Origin: an uncultured Rhodanobacter sp.
Lineage (GTDB): Bacteria; Pseudomonadota; Gammaproteobacteria; Xanthomonadales; Rhodanobacteraceae
Assembly: GCA_937906285.1 (NCBI GenBank)
Contig: CALCWL010000025.1
Span: 1 to 7,160 of the forward strand
Reading direction: 5' to 3'
Length of the DNA: 7,160 nucleotides
Below the pieces are notes generated by a model. That model did not search any database, was not told the DNA's origin, and worked only from the letters and a program-made list of their open reading frames with translations. A program made the position numbers and the translations under genes. Below, piece by piece: positions 1-6,106 of this stretch (positions within the stretch are counted from its first letter, which is position 1; each line of letters begins with the position of its first letter).

Positions 1-286
1 CGACGGCCACCTGCTGCCCGGCGAGTTCTTCCCGCACATGCTCAAGGACGTGCCGGGGCTGGCGCGTTTCCAGGTAGTGCAGCGCCGGCTCGACCAGCTC
101 GACCTGTCGCTGGTGCGCGGCCCCGGCTTCGACGACTCCTCGCTGGCCTACATCCGCCGCGAGCTGGCCAAGGTGGTCGGCGACAGCCTGCAGCTGAACG
201 TCCATTTCGTCGACGACATCCCGCTCACGCCCAGCGGCAAGTGGCGCGTGTGCATCTCCGAACTGCCGGCCACGCCTGCGGCATGA
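1..286 (+). CDS. CapK/PaaK-like adenylate-forming enzyme, C-terminal fragment
   Basis: The reading frame is open from base 2 to a TGA at 284-286 and gives the last 94 residues of a longer protein whose start lies outside the window. The fragment looks like the C-terminal lid domain of the phenylacetate-CoA ligase/CapK branch of the ANL superfamily. It has a FQVVQ segment at residues 23-27 and ends in IPLTPSGKWR (73-82), where the lysine of PSGK is in the place of the conserved adenylation lysine. Family members activate a carboxylate with ATP. The CapK subgroup is common in capsule and exopolysaccharide clusters, where its exact substrate is usually unknown. The stop overlaps the next gene's ATG (ATGA at 283-286), so the two are probably translated together. 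The domain call is fairly secure; the substrate cannot be read from this fragment. Confidence 0.75.
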   Translation, partial: DGHLLPGEFFPHMLKDVPGLARFQVVQRRLDQLDLSLVRGPGFDDSSLAYIRRELAKVVGDSLQLNVHFVDDIPLTPSGKWRVCISELPATPAA

Positions 287-1392
287 ACATCGTCCACGTC
301 GTCGAGAACCTCAACCGCGGCGGGCTGGAACGCATGGTCATCGACCTGGTGACCATGCAACAGCGGCAGGGCCATCACTGCCGCGTGGTCTGCCTGTTCG
401 AAGCCGGTGCGCTGGCCCACGAGCTGGCCGCGCAGGGCGTTCCCGTGCATGCCTGCGGCAAGCGCCGCGGGCCGGATCTGCGCGCCTTGCTGCGCCTGCG
501 CCGCACCCTGGCGACCCCCGCCACCGACGTGCTGCACACCCACAATGCGGTGGCGCACTACCACGCCGTCTGGGCCAGTACCGGGCTGGGCATCGGCCGC
601 GTCGTCAACACGCGCCACGGCATGGGCGCCAACCGCAATTCGCGTCGGCGCGAGGGCTTCTATCGACGCGCGCTGGCACGCACCGATGCGGTGGCGCTGG
701 TGTGCGCGGCCGCGCGCGATGACGCCGTGCGCCGCGGCATCGTGCCGCCCGGCAAGGCCTGCGTGGTGCCGAACGGCATCCGCGTGGAGCAGTTTTCGCC
801 CGCGTCACCCGATCATCGTGCGCGCTTGCTCGAGATGCTGGCGCTGCCGCCGCAGGCGCGGCTGATCGGCAGCGTGGGCCGGCTCAACTGGACCAAGGAC
901 CAGGCCAGCCTGATCCGCGCCTTCGCCACGGTGCGCCAACGCATGTCCGATGCGGTGCTGCTGCTGATCGGCGACGGCGAACTGCGCGCCGAGCTGGAGC
1001 AGCTCGCCGCTGCGACGGTGCCGGACGGCAGCGTGCGTTTCCTCGGCGACCGCAGCGACGTGCGCGAACTGCTGCCCGGGCTCGACCTGTTCGCGCTGTC
1101 CTCGCTCAGCGAGGGTTACTCGATGGCGCTGCTCGAAGCCTGCGCGAGCGCCTTGCCGATCGTCGCCACGGCGGTGGGCGGCAACGGCGAGATCGTGCGC
1201 GATGGCGTCAACGGCAAGCTAGTGCCGGCAGCCGATGCCGCCGCCTTGGCCGAGGCGATGATCGATGTGCTGCAAGCGCCGGAAGCGGCACGACACCTGG
1301 GGGCGCAAGGCCGCGCCTGGGTCGAGGCGGAGGGCTCGCTGGCATGCATGGCAGGGCGCTACGACGCACTTTATCGCGGCGCGCGCGACTGA
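283..1392 (+). CDS. GT4-family glycosyltransferase (first of two in tandem)
   Basis: A 369-residue GT-B fold glycosyltransferase, a normal length for family GT4. It should transfer a sugar from a nucleotide donor to a lipid-linked glycan at the cytoplasmic face of the inner membrane. The N-terminal acceptor domain opens with MNIVHVVENLNRGGLERM, which carries the glycine-rich loop (NRGGLE, 11-16), and has HTHN at 85-88. The interdomain region has VPNGI (162-166) and the donor domain has SVGRLNWTKDQ (197-207). The retaining-GT E-x7-E motif is EGYSMALLE (277-285). I chose the ATG at 283, which overlaps the preceding stop by four bases; a GTG at 241 would add 14 residues unlike the family. No clear Shine-Dalgarno precedes 283, so translation probably relies on coupling. 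The opening resembles sugar transferases of exosortase-associated clusters, but I cannot name the donor or linkage. Confidence 0.9.
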   Translation: MNIVHVVENLNRGGLERMVIDLVTMQQRQGHHCRVVCLFEAGALAHELAAQGVPVHACGKRRGPDLRALLRLRRTLATPATDVLHTHNAVAHYHAVWASTGLGIGRVVNTRHGMGANRNSRRREGFYRRALARTDAVALVCAAARDDAVRRGIVPPGKACVVPNGIRVEQFSPASPDHRARLLEMLALPPQARLIGSVGRLNWTKDQASLIRAFATVRQRMSDAVLLLIGDGELRAELEQLAAATVPDGSVRFLGDRSDVRELLPGLDLFALSSLSEGYSMALLEACASALPIVATAVGGNGEIVRDGVNGKLVPAADAAALAEAMIDVLQAPEAARHLGAQGRAWVEAEGSLACMAGRYDALYRGARD

Positions 1393-1400
1393 GCCGGCAC

Positions 1401-2552
1401 ATGAAACTGCTGATCACCACCAACCTGTTTCCGACGCCGTGGGACCCGCTGCGCGGCGCGTTCAACCGACAGCAGTTCGAGCGCCTGGGCCAGCGCCACG
1501 AGGTGCACGTGCTGACCGCGGTGGATTTTCGCGAACGATTGGCCGGCGTGCGCGGCACGGTCGAGGTGCCCGGCCTGCGCCGCGACCACTTCACCTTCGT
1601 GTTTCCGCCGGGGCTGCGCTCGCTGCATGCGGCGTGCTGGTTCGCCTCGCTGTGGCTGCAGCACGGCCGGCGCCTGCGCGCGGAAAAGTACGACGCGATC
1701 CTGGCCAGCTGGGCCTATCCCGACGCGGTGGCTTCGGGCTGGCTGGCGCGCAGGCTGGGTCTTCCGTACGTGGTCAAGGTGCACGGCAGCGACCTCAACG
1801 TGATGGCCGAAGGGAGGTTGCGTCGGCCGCAGATCGCGGGCGCGCTGCGCCGTGCCGGCGCGGTGGTGGCGGTGAGCCAGGCGCTGGCCGGCAAGGCAGT
1901 GGCGCTGGGCGCCGACCCGGCACGGGTGCACACGATCTACAACGGTGTCGATGCGCAGCGCTTCGCGCCCGGTTCGCGCGAGGCGGCGCGGCAGCGCCTG
2001 GGCCTGGGCGTCGACCAGCCACTGCTGCTCTACGTGGGCAACCTCAAGTCGACCAAGGGTTGCCTGGATCTGCTCGAGGCGTTTCCCGCGGTGCTGGCGC
2101 AGCGGCCGCAGGCGACCCTGGTCTATGCCGGCGCCGGCGCCTGCCGCGACGAACTGCTGGCGCGAGCCGCGGCACTGGGCTGTGCCGAACGCGTGCGCCT
2201 GGTCGGCGCCCTGCCGCACGCGCAGCTCGGCGACTGGTTCCGCGCGGCCGACCTGCTGTGCCTGCCCAGCCACAACGAGGGCGTGCCGAACGTGGTGCTG
2301 GAGGCGATGTCCTGCGGTATCCCGGTGGTGGCCAGCCGGGTGGGCGGCATTCCCGAAGTGCTTCCGGAGTTCGCCGGCGTGCTGGTGCCGGTGCGCGATC
2401 CGCCCGCGCTGTCCGCCGCCTTGCTGGAAGCCACCAGCCGACCGTGGCAGGGCGAGCGCATCGTCGAGCACGCGCGAAGTTTTCGCTGGGACGACAACAT
2501 CGACCGGCTGGAGCGCGTCCTGCGCGAAGTCGTCGCCCGTCCGGTTCCGTAG
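1401..2552 (+). CDS. GT4-family glycosyltransferase (second of two in tandem)
   Basis: A complete 383-residue GT-B glycosyltransferase starting 8 bases after the previous stop. The N-terminus MKLLITTNLFPTPWDPLRGAF is typical of GT4 enzymes of polysaccharide clusters, with an arginine-glycine loop (RGAFNRQQ, 18-25). KVHGSDLN (126-133), YNGVD (180-184) and YVGNLKSTKG (211-220) mark the two Rossmann-like halves. EGVPNVVLEAM (293-303) supplies the E-x7-E motif for donor sugar-phosphate binding, and it is followed by CGIPVVAS (305-312). No signal peptide or membrane span is seen, so it should work in the cytoplasm against the inner membrane. An in-frame ATG at 1344 would add 19 arginine-rich residues that overlap the upstream gene, so 1401 is preferred; only a weak GAG lies at SD distance. 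Specificity is unknown. The gene ends 7 bases before the stop of the convergent gene. Confidence 0.9.
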   Translation: MKLLITTNLFPTPWDPLRGAFNRQQFERLGQRHEVHVLTAVDFRERLAGVRGTVEVPGLRRDHFTFVFPPGLRSLHAACWFASLWLQHGRRLRAEKYDAILASWAYPDAVASGWLARRLGLPYVVKVHGSDLNVMAEGRLRRPQIAGALRRAGAVVAVSQALAGKAVALGADPARVHTIYNGVDAQRFAPGSREAARQRLGLGVDQPLLLYVGNLKSTKGCLDLLEAFPAVLAQRPQATLVYAGAGACRDELLARAAALGCAERVRLVGALPHAQLGDWFRAADLLCLPSHNEGVPNVVLEAMSCGIPVVASRVGGIPEVLPEFAGVLVPVRDPPALSAALLEATSRPWQGERIVEHARSFRWDDNIDRLERVLREVVARPVP

Positions 2553-2553
2553 G

Positions 2554-2578
2554 AGCCGGTCAGACGTCGGCGGCTTTT
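2554..2578 (+). terminator. possible weak terminator between convergent operons
   Basis: AGCCG at 2554-2558 can pair with CGGCT at 2571-2575, with a 12-base loop, and TTT follows directly (a four-T run including the last stem base). It lies just after the left operon's stop and inside the last codons of the convergent gene. The stem is short and the T run minimal, so this is a candidate only. Rho-dependent ending or transcription overlap is equally possible. Confidence 0.25.
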
Positions 2579-4665
2579 GTGGCTGGCGCCTCGTCGGTTT
2601 GCGGATGGGTCGCGAACATCCGTTCGAAACCCTTCTGCAGGCCGGTGCGCGGTTCCCAGCCCAGGCCGCTGCGGGCCGCGCCGATGTCGAAGTTGGACAG
2701 CGGGCGCAGCGAGCGGACCCGGTAGCGGGTCAGCGGCACGTTGCGATGGAGCAGTTTGCCCAGCAGCTCCACGCCGCCGGCCAGCGCCATGAACATGCCG
2801 GTGGGCACGCGCAGCAGCTTCAGCTCGCCGCCGAGCTTGCCCTTCACCTTGGCCAGGTATTCACCCTGGGTGACGATCTGCGGATCGACCACGTTGAAGA
2901 TCCGGCCGGTCGCGGCCGGCGCCTGCGCGGCCAGCAGCAGCGCGTCCACGACATCGTCGACGTAGACCAGCGGCAGGGTCTGCGCTGCCGGGCCGACGGC
3001 GATCCAGCGCCCGGCCAAGGCCAGCGTGCCGTTCGGGGTCACGCGCTCGGCGCCGGGCCCCACGATCTGGCCGGGGCGCACGATCACCGCCGGCAACGCG
3101 CGCTCGCGGATCGCGTCGCTGACGATCCCTTCGGCGGTCAGCTTGGTTTGCGTATACGCGCCGCGGCGCTCGGGCCAGGGCTCGAACCGCGAGTCCTCGG
3201 TGATTTTCACCGCCGGATCGCGGCCGGCATGGTCGAGCACGCTGAGCGAACTGACGTAGACCAGCTTCCCGACCGCATGCCTGACGCAGGCATCGACCAC
3301 GTTGCGCGTGCCCCACACGGTGCCCGCCTCGAAGTCGCCGGGGCCGCCGCGCATCGCCGCGCCGACGTGGTAGACCACGCGCGCGCCCTGCACGGCGTGG
3401 TCGACGATCGCCGGATCGCCGAGATCGCCCACCACCACCTGGATGCCGGCACTCTGGGCGGCCGGGTCGGCGCGACGCACCAGCACGCGCACCGATTGCC
3501 CCCGCGCGCGCAACGCGGCAACCAGCGCGCGGCCGAGGAAGCCGGCGGCGCCGGTCACCAGCGCGTCGACCGGCGCCAGCGGCACGATGCGCGCGGCCAG
3601 TTCGTCGCGCCGCTCGCGGTCCGCCCGCTCGCACACCGCTTCCATCAGCTCGACATGGCGGCGGCCTTCCTCGGCGCTGATCGGCGCTGCGCTGCCCTCG
3701 TGCAGCGCACGCGCGAACGCCTGCGCGCCGTACTGGATGCCGGGCGAGGGGCGCAGCCTACCGGTGGCGAAGCGCAGCACGTTCCACGGCACGCAGACCA
3801 CGTCGCGCAGCGCATTGGTGAAGGCGGTGAGCACGATGCCGATGAACTTCGGCCCGGGCAGCACGCGCTTGATCCGGCAGATCTGCAGGAAGCGATCGGC
3901 CTCGATGATGCCGCGCGTGCCCTGCACGATGATGCGGTTCTGCATTGGACGCACGTTCCACGACAGCAGCAGCCGCCCGACGCCGTCGGCGCACTGCGCG
4001 CGGGCGTCCCATTCGTCGAACTTCAGGTTGGTGCTGCGCCCGCTGGAGCGGTAGTGCACGTCCAGCTCGCCGATCGGGCCGAGGAAGGATTCGAGCACGT
4101 ACAGGCCGTGCACGCCGAGGTCGCGGAACGGATACGAACCCTGCTTGACCATGCCCGGCAACGGGCCGCCCGCGTACGGCGGATAGTCCGAGCTGCGCAG
4201 CACGTCGAAGCTCAGCACCTCGCCGATGCGGCCGGCCTTCACCCAGGCCTGTGCCTGCATCACCACCGGATCGAAATGGTCGGAATGGTCGACCGACAGC
4301 TGCAGGCCCTTGTCGCGCGCCTTGGCGATCATGGCATCGCACTCGGCGACGGAGTCGGCCATCGGCTTCTCCACGAACACGTGGCAGCCCATGTCCAGCG
4401 CCTGCAGGGTCAGCGGCGCGTGGCTGGACGGCGGCGTGAGCACGTACACCGCATGCGGGTGGCGTTCGGCGAGCCGGGTGAAGTCGCCGGTGACGAACTC
4501 GATCCCGAAGCTGGTGGCCAGCGCCTGCGCGGCATTGGTATCGATGTCGCAGATGCCCACGATTTCGACGAAGTCGAGCCGGCGCAGTGCGGCGATGTGG
4601 TGGCGCGCCACGTAGCCGGCACCCACGATGGCGATGCGCAGCTTCCCTTCGATTCCCGCGTTCAT
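2560..4665 (-). CDS. Two-domain protein: Gfo/Idh/MocA oxidoreductase fused to SDR NAD-dependent epimerase/dehydratase
   Basis: A single open frame of 701 residues joins two NAD(P)-binding enzymes. Residues 9 to about 350 form a Gfo/Idh/MocA oxidoreductase: GAGYVA (15-20) is the dinucleotide loop, EKP (99-101) is the family's conserved lysine motif, and DLGVHGLYVLES (182-193) holds the likely active-site histidine (H186). Residues about 366-690 form an extended SDR: TGAAGFLG (371-378) is the Rossmann loop, GDLGD (413-417) is the adenine-contact region, VSS (471-473) and YTQTK (504-508) give the catalytic Ser and YxxxK, and VRPGQIVGPG (529-538) follows. Each half has roughly the size of a stand-alone enzyme. 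The likely role is oxidation, epimerisation or reduction of a nucleotide sugar for the polysaccharide, but substrate and product are not readable. I prefer the ATG at 4665 because AGGGG lies 5 bases upstream. An ATG at 4695, overlapping the preceding gene's stop as ATGA, would add 10 residues. Confidence 0.85.
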   Translation of the reverse strand: MNAGIEGKLRIAIVGAGYVARHHIAALRRLDFVEIVGICDIDTNAAQALATSFGIEFVTGDFTRLAERHPHAVYVLTPPSSHAPLTLQALDMGCHVFVEKPMADSVAECDAMIAKARDKGLQLSVDHSDHFDPVVMQAQAWVKAGRIGEVLSFDVLRSSDYPPYAGGPLPGMVKQGSYPFRDLGVHGLYVLESFLGPIGELDVHYRSSGRSTNLKFDEWDARAQCADGVGRLLLSWNVRPMQNRIIVQGTRGIIEADRFLQICRIKRVLPGPKFIGIVLTAFTNALRDVVCVPWNVLRFATGRLRPSPGIQYGAQAFARALHEGSAAPISAEEGRRHVELMEAVCERADRERRDELAARIVPLAPVDALVTGAAGFLGRALVAALRARGQSVRVLVRRADPAAQSAGIQVVVGDLGDPAIVDHAVQGARVVYHVGAAMRGGPGDFEAGTVWGTRNVVDACVRHAVGKLVYVSSLSVLDHAGRDPAVKITEDSRFEPWPERRGAYTQTKLTAEGIVSDAIRERALPAVIVRPGQIVGPGAERVTPNGTLALAGRWIAVGPAAQTLPLVYVDDVVDALLLAAQAPAATGRIFNVVDPQIVTQGEYLAKVKGKLGGELKLLRVPTGMFMALAGGVELLGKLLHRNVPLTRYRVRSLRPLSNFDIGAARSGLGWEPRTGLQKGFERMFATHPQTDEAPATKAADV

Positions 4666-4670
4666 CCTGT

Positions 4671-4675
4671 CCCCT
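4671..4675 (-). promoter_or_regulatory. Shine-Dalgarno favouring the 4665 start
   Basis: On the minus strand AGGGG sits 5 bases before the ATG at 4665. The competing ATG at 4695 has only AGCAGG one base away, too close to serve as a ribosome binding site. Confidence 0.5.
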
Positions 4676-4691
4676 GTCGTTTCCACTTGAG

Positions 4692-5855
4692 TCATGCCTG
4701 CTTGCGTGCAAGCGCCGATGATACTTCGCGCGAGACCTCGTCCACGCGGTTGTCCCAGGTTTGTCCGGCCACCGCGGCCACCCGCGCGTCGGCCGCCGCC
4801 GGCGAGTCGTTCTGCAGCGCGTGGTCCAGCGCGTGCAGGAAACCCTCGCGGTCGGGCGCGATCTCCACCCACCGCGCGAACTTGTCGATTTCCGGCTGGC
4901 TCACGCTGACCACCGGCTTGCCGGTGGCCAGGTACTCGCGCACCTTCAGCGGATTGGCGTTCGCGACCTGGCGGTTGTGCCGGTACGGGATGATCGCCAC
5001 GTCGAACGCCTTGGCCCAGCGCGGCAGCTCGCGGTACGGCTGCGCGCCGACCAGGCGCACGTTGTCCAGCGCGCGCAGGCGCGACACGTCCACGGCGGCG
5101 TGGCCGACCAGCAGGAAGCTCCACTGCGGGCGCTGGCGCGCCAGCCATTCGATCAGCTCCAGGTCGATCCATTCGTGGATCGAGCCGAAGTAGCCCACCA
5201 CCGGACGGGCAAGGTCCTGCGCCGCGGCCGGCACCGGCGTGGCGGGATCGCGAGCCTGGCCGAACAGGACCGTGTCGACGCCGTGGGGCGAGAAGCGGGT
5301 GACCGGGTTGATCGCGCGCTTGGCCTCCAGCAGCGCCGGCGGGGCGACGAAGACGAGGTCGGCGCGGCGGGTCAGCTCCAGGTCGCGCGTGGCGATCAGC
5401 TCGCTGTCCACGCCCGGATGCGCCGCGTAGTCGTCGATGCAGTAGTACACGCACAGGCGCTCGCCCAGCTGCTGGGCCAGGAAACCCGGGTGCGGCACCG
5501 CGAACCAGGAGATCGGCGTGACGCCGCCCAGCACGCGCATGGCGCGGCGCACCGCCCAGCGGCCGAACACGCGGTTCAGCCAGTCGACCCCCGGCACCCG
5601 CCGAAACGGCAGTTGCGGCACGGTGCAGTGCCACAGGTTGGGGCGCACCGCCACCGGCGCGCGCAGGGCCGCGCGCAGCTTGCGCCAGGCGCGGCGCAGG
5701 TCGCGGCCGCTGGCCTGCGGCGCGCGCATGCCGGGCGAGTCGACATACAGCAGCGGCGCGGCATGGGCCAGGCGTTCGGCCACGTGGTGGCTGCTGGTGC
5801 GGTTTTCCGCGTACCAGTCGTTGCCGAAATAGATCAGGCCGTATCCCTGCAGCAC
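4692..5855 (-). CDS. GT-B glycosyltransferase with NPLKxxEY donor-site motif, GTG start
   Basis: Read from GTG at 5855, this is a 387-residue glycosyltransferase of the GT4-like, GT-B group. The N-terminus runs LQGYGLIYFGNDWYAENRTSS, a pattern I associate with glycosyltransferases of exopolysaccharide clusters that begin at this point. FSPHGVD (188-194) marks the linker and GYFGSIHEWID (221-231) the start of the donor domain. NPLKVREYLATGKPVVS (301-317) takes the place of the E-x7-E motif: the second glutamate is E307, while the first position is asparagine (N299), as in many relatives with P-x-K-x-x-E. The GTG is supported by GGAG six bases upstream. In-frame ATGs at 5936 and 6014 would add arginine-rich sequence read from the divergent region. 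The stop overlaps a possible start of the next gene (4692-4695), so the two form an operon. Donor and acceptor are unknown. Confidence 0.85.
   Translation of the reverse strand: MLQGYGLIYFGNDWYAENRTSSHHVAERLAHAAPLLYVDSPGMRAPQASGRDLRRAWRKLRAALRAPVAVRPNLWHCTVPQLPFRRVPGVDWLNRVFGRWAVRRAMRVLGGVTPISWFAVPHPGFLAQQLGERLCVYYCIDDYAAHPGVDSELIATRDLELTRRADLVFVAPPALLEAKRAINPVTRFSPHGVDTVLFGQARDPATPVPAAAQDLARPVVGYFGSIHEWIDLELIEWLARQRPQWSFLLVGHAAVDVSRLRALDNVRLVGAQPYRELPRWAKAFDVAIIPYRHNRQVANANPLKVREYLATGKPVVSVSQPEIDKFARWVEIAPDREGFLHALDHALQNDSPAAADARVAAVAGQTWDNRVDEVSREVSSALARKQA
4700..4713. repeat. short inverted repeat at the gene junction
   Basis: GCTTGC (4700-4705) and GCAAGC (4708-4713) are perfect inverted copies 2 bases apart, and could fold as a 5-bp stem with a 4-base loop. 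In the minus-strand transcript the hairpin lies just before the alternative ATG at 4695 and ends against its only SD-like bases. It would disfavour that start, or it may be chance in the last codons of the glycosyltransferase. Confidence 0.35.
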
Positions 5856-5861
5856 GCGTCT

Positions 5862-5865
5862 CTCC
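5862..5865 (-). promoter_or_regulatory. Shine-Dalgarno for the GTG start at 5855
   Basis: On the minus strand GGAG (part of GGAGAG) is followed by 6 bases and then GTG at 5855. This is the best ribosome binding site in the region and it decides the start of the glycosyltransferase in favour of the GTG over the longer ATG options. Confidence 0.6.
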
Positions 5866-6026
5866 GCGGATCGCAAACGTGGGTGTGTCGGCCGGCGCCG
5901 TGCTCCTCGCGCGGCCGCCCGAAATACGGCGGACATGCGAAAATCGCTCGGCTCGGCGCCGAATGAAGATATCCTGTGCGTCGGATTCGGATGGCGGCAG
6001 CAGCCCCTGCGCACGCCATCGACGAC

Positions 6027-6031
6027 AAGGG
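6027..6031 (+). promoter_or_regulatory. Shine-Dalgarno of the short leader ORF
   Basis: AAGGG lies 6 bases before the ATG at 6038. It is clearly stronger than anything in front of the deacetylase ATG at 6103, where only GGACGG is visible. Confidence 0.45.
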
Positions 6032-6037
6032 TGGATT

Positions 6038-6106
6038 ATGCCTGCAAGCAAGGGTTTCTGCCGGCGCCGGCACAGCGTGCGCGGCAGCGACGGACGGTCG
6101 CCATGA
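6038..6106 (+). CDS. possible 22-residue leader ORF coupled to the deacetylase
   Basis: ATG at 6038 opens a 22-codon frame ending in TGA at 6104-6106. That stop overlaps the deacetylase ATG at 6103 as ATGA, the same junction used between other genes here. The ORF has a good SD (AAGGG, 6-base spacing) while the deacetylase start has a poor one, so its translation could deliver ribosomes to the deacetylase. The peptide begins MPASKGFCRRRHSVRG and is strongly basic, with no domain or membrane span, so it may matter only by being translated. It contains no run of a single amino acid that would suggest classical attenuation. Against it: short ORFs arise easily by chance at this GC content, and no conservation can be checked here. 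Confidence 0.35.
   Translation: MPASKGFCRRRHSVRGSDGRSP
6060..6071. repeat. 12-base perfect palindrome in the deacetylase leader
   Basis: GCCGGCGCCGGC reads the same on both strands. Ten of its bases (GCCGGCGCCG) recur at 5891-5900, in the glycosyltransferase-proximal side of the same divergent region. It could be an operator pair or part of leader structure, but such strings are common in very GC-rich DNA. Confidence 0.25.

Larger units (their letters stand above)
5856..6102. promoter_or_regulatory. divergent intergenic region, presumed promoters for both units
   Basis: About 250 bases separate the minus-strand glycosyltransferase from the plus-strand deacetylase, so promoters for both directions should lie here. 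The part at about 5930-5980 is the most A/T-rich in its surroundings and includes TATCCT at 5970-5975, a possible -10 for the plus strand. I found no matching -35 box and no sigma-54 type GG/GC pair. I see no tRNA, known riboswitch or mobile element. The right half holds a possible short ORF with its own SD (6027-6106) and a 12-base palindrome. The assignment as regulatory rests on position. Confidence 0.45.

Noticed and set aside
241..282. Earlier GTG start for the first glycosyltransferase
   Set aside because: The added 14 residues do not fit the family start, and the ATG at 283 makes a standard ATGA overlap.
1344..1400. Earlier ATG start for the second glycosyltransferase
   Set aside because: It would overlap the upstream gene by 49 bases and add an arginine-rich leader; MKLLITTNLFP at 1401 is a typical GT4 beginning.
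1371..2471. A 366-residue minus-strand frame antisense to the second glycosyltransferase
   Set aside because: The composition is rich in His, Gln, Arg and Ala with no domain pattern, while the plus strand carries a full GT4 motif set.
1945..5193. A 1082-residue plus-strand open frame
   Set aside because: It runs through a second frame of the left glycosyltransferase and then antisense to the oxidoreductase-SDR gene and part of the minus-strand glycosyltransferase. It has no recognisable motif and is biased to Arg, Ala and His, as expected for a shadow.
5870..5900. Possible cyclic-di-GMP riboswitch hinted at by GCAAACG
   Set aside because: The other conserved blocks of the GEMM aptamer are absent on both strands.
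4761..5966. A 401-residue plus-strand frame opposite the minus-strand glycosyltransferase
   Set aside because: It is the codon-aligned antisense of a gene with clear motifs, giving Val/Arg/His/Gln-rich sequence without any family resemblance.
5935..6102. 56-residue N-terminal extension of the deacetylase
   Set aside because: It has no hydrophobic signal or domain, no SD is evident, and it covers the presumed promoter region.
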